Below are positions 62,446 to 64,000 of a DNA stretch of 64,000 bases, in pieces. The stretch lies in assembly GCF_037975245.1 (NCBI RefSeq), contig NC_092576.1:2661501-2725500 (forward strand). The letters are read 5' to 3'. The position numbers and the translations under genes are program-made. This stretch comes from Apostichopus japonicus (taxonomy: Eukaryota; Echinodermata; Holothuroidea; Aspidochirotida; Stichopodidae). The notes beneath the pieces were generated by a model. That model saw only the letters and a list, made by a program, of their open reading frames with translations, was not told the origin of the DNA and did not search any database. Numbering within the stretch: the stretch's first letter is position 1; each line of letters opens with the position of its first letter.

Positions 62446-64000
62446 TATCACAAGTGTGTACATGATCTATGAATAAACAAGTTCGGCAATTTTCATCGGG
62501 AAATGTAATTGTAAGGGAATAATAAAGTGTATAGAAGTGTTAATAATCTCATTTTCTCACTTTACCATGGAATTTGTTTTGACTTGTGAACAAAATCGTT
62601 TATTTGAATACAACGCATTGAGTGGAATTTGCGTAATAATTTCGACCACTTTTCGCGGGCTCCAAAGTTCCGTCTGACCAAACGTTCATGTTACATGTAA
62701 TAGGATAGTGAGTGCACCGAATTTGGCCGCCTTTACGTACACAATATGCACTGTGTATGTTACCTACGTGCTACCTACGTACATATTGCGTGCAGTTCTT
62801 GCGTCACGGACCGTCGATCATGTTCGAGTAGAAGTTGAAGCCCCGGTGCGGTGAGTTTTTCAGTTTTAATTTAGAAACATGTAGACCGAAAATTAAATTC
62901 AACTCCAGCGCACTGAGCGCAGACCTGCTAATAAGTTATCGGGTCGACCCTTGGTGAATAGACGTGAATACCAAACGATTCCTTCATCGACATTAATGTC
63001 CATTGAGCAAATAATATTCGGCTTAGGCTAGCCTAACGTATATTAGGCCTACTTTATAATTGTATGGGCATAGCCTAACGTTAGGCCCATTCTATAGTCA
63101 ACAGAATTCTGTAGGGCTATAGGCCTAGCCTAGGCCATATTTGTAGGAAGACCGGACATTTAATTAATTAATCACGATAACATTATAATAGTCTCAAAGA
63201 GCAAGAACCTTACTGTCTCTGCCACAGCTCAACCGGGTTTCAGCCACATACGATGGAGTAGGCCTAGGCTAGCCTATACTATAGCATGGGAATTGGGATG
63301 CCTGTATAGTGCGCACCTAGGCCTAGGCCCCCCCTAAGCTTTTTCAGCACAAATTTCTTCAAAATCCCTTAAAAAAAATCAGATGATGTCTGTACCGAAC
63401 CTTTAGCATCTGATACACAAACCCACAATCCTGATATGAATCTTTATGGTCGAAATTGTAAAATATGGAGCTATTAAAAAGACAGTTCTGTCCAACTTCC
63501 AAGTTAGCGTTTGCTAAAAAAGACCTGTTTACTGTTCTTAATGGAACAAGCGGTTGTGAACAGGCACACAGTACCTAGGCTAAACCTACACTTCAGTATT
63601 GATACGGTAATATCCTTTAAAAAAAAATAAGCGTTTTTACCAGAATTTTAGGGTAACAGGGGAGGGGGGCCTAAATAACAAACTTAGCTTACACCTGATT
63701 AAGCAGATGCAGTGTACTAGGCAAAAAAGACTAAGATTGAAGCAGAACTTGGAGTAAATTTACAACAATTCCATTCAAAAATTTCTTGGAAATGAAAATT
63801 TCTAATTATCATAAAAATCTAGATTTATTTGGTCAAGATGATGAAAAGCCAGCCTGTTTTGCATATATTATGGTTGAAAATAAGTAGCTAAGTTGTTATT
63901 CGTTCATAGCGCTTTTAGAACACGTTGCTATGGTAATATTGGAACGTATTGTTAGGTCCCCAGTATTCGGGCACCCGCAGTATTCGGATACCTTGTTATA
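62446..64000. other. noncoding stretch with TAGGCCTA palindromes
   Basis: Clusters of TAGGCCTA, CCTAGGCC and AGCCTAGG occur at about 63025-63135 and 63258-63332. A splice-donor-like GGTGCG|GTGAGT near 62853 could end a noncoding first exon on the plus strand, but nothing supports a gene. Confidence 0.4.

Overview
The window is eukaryotic: coding DNA is sparse, genes are split by introns with clear GT/AG borders in consistent phase, and the rest is A+T-rich DNA with many transposon remnants, SINEs, mini- and microsatellites and homopolymer G/C runs. An NLR (NACHT) gene, Penelope-like and hAT-type elements, and frequent TAGGCCTA-type palindromes suggest a marine invertebrate deuterostome, most likely an echinoderm such as a sea cucumber or sea urchin. 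This is inference from style; no sequence comparison could be run.

Layout. (1) About 5.7-23.1 kb, minus strand: an NLR gene of at least six exons, rebuilt from splice sites whose phases all agree. Exon 1 encodes a Src-like N-myristoylation and polybasic leader, exon 2 the NACHT NTPase, and exons 3-6 leucine-rich-like cassettes that repeat. The 3' end is not found and may lie beyond the window. Intron 2 (9.4 kb) holds a 2-kb minisatellite of 27-bp units, an intact hAT MITE, and a second MITE 44 bp before the acceptor of exon 3. (2) 23.4-32.4 kb: a tRNA-derived SINE, a composite G/C-ended transposon with a nested MITE, an unassigned minus-strand exon and a second copy of the hAT MITE. (3) 33.2-41.4 kb, minus strand: a complete five-exon C2H2 zinc-finger gene (724 residues, 14 fingers, acidic repetitive tail). 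The tail is a coding minisatellite whose repeats continue past the stop codon. One intron holds a decayed Penelope-like reverse transcriptase/GIY-YIG remnant. (4) 46.4-48.4 kb: a hAT composite with a perfect 8-bp target duplication and other elements nested inside. (5) 48.9-50.6 kb, plus strand: a ten-span EamA/SLC35G-like transporter in one coding exon, with a SINE in the probable 3' UTR. (6) 50.6-64 kb: mostly noncoding, with a second SINE copy, an AT microsatellite, a GGTTCT-rich interspersed repeat and one weak candidate first exon.

The three main genes do not form a pathway: one is an innate immune sensor, one a DNA-binding regulator and one a membrane transporter. The most unusual feature is the NLR, whose N-terminal exon looks like a membrane-anchoring leader with no recognisable death-fold domain. 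All exon models come from reading splice sites by eye and would be settled by RNA-seq.
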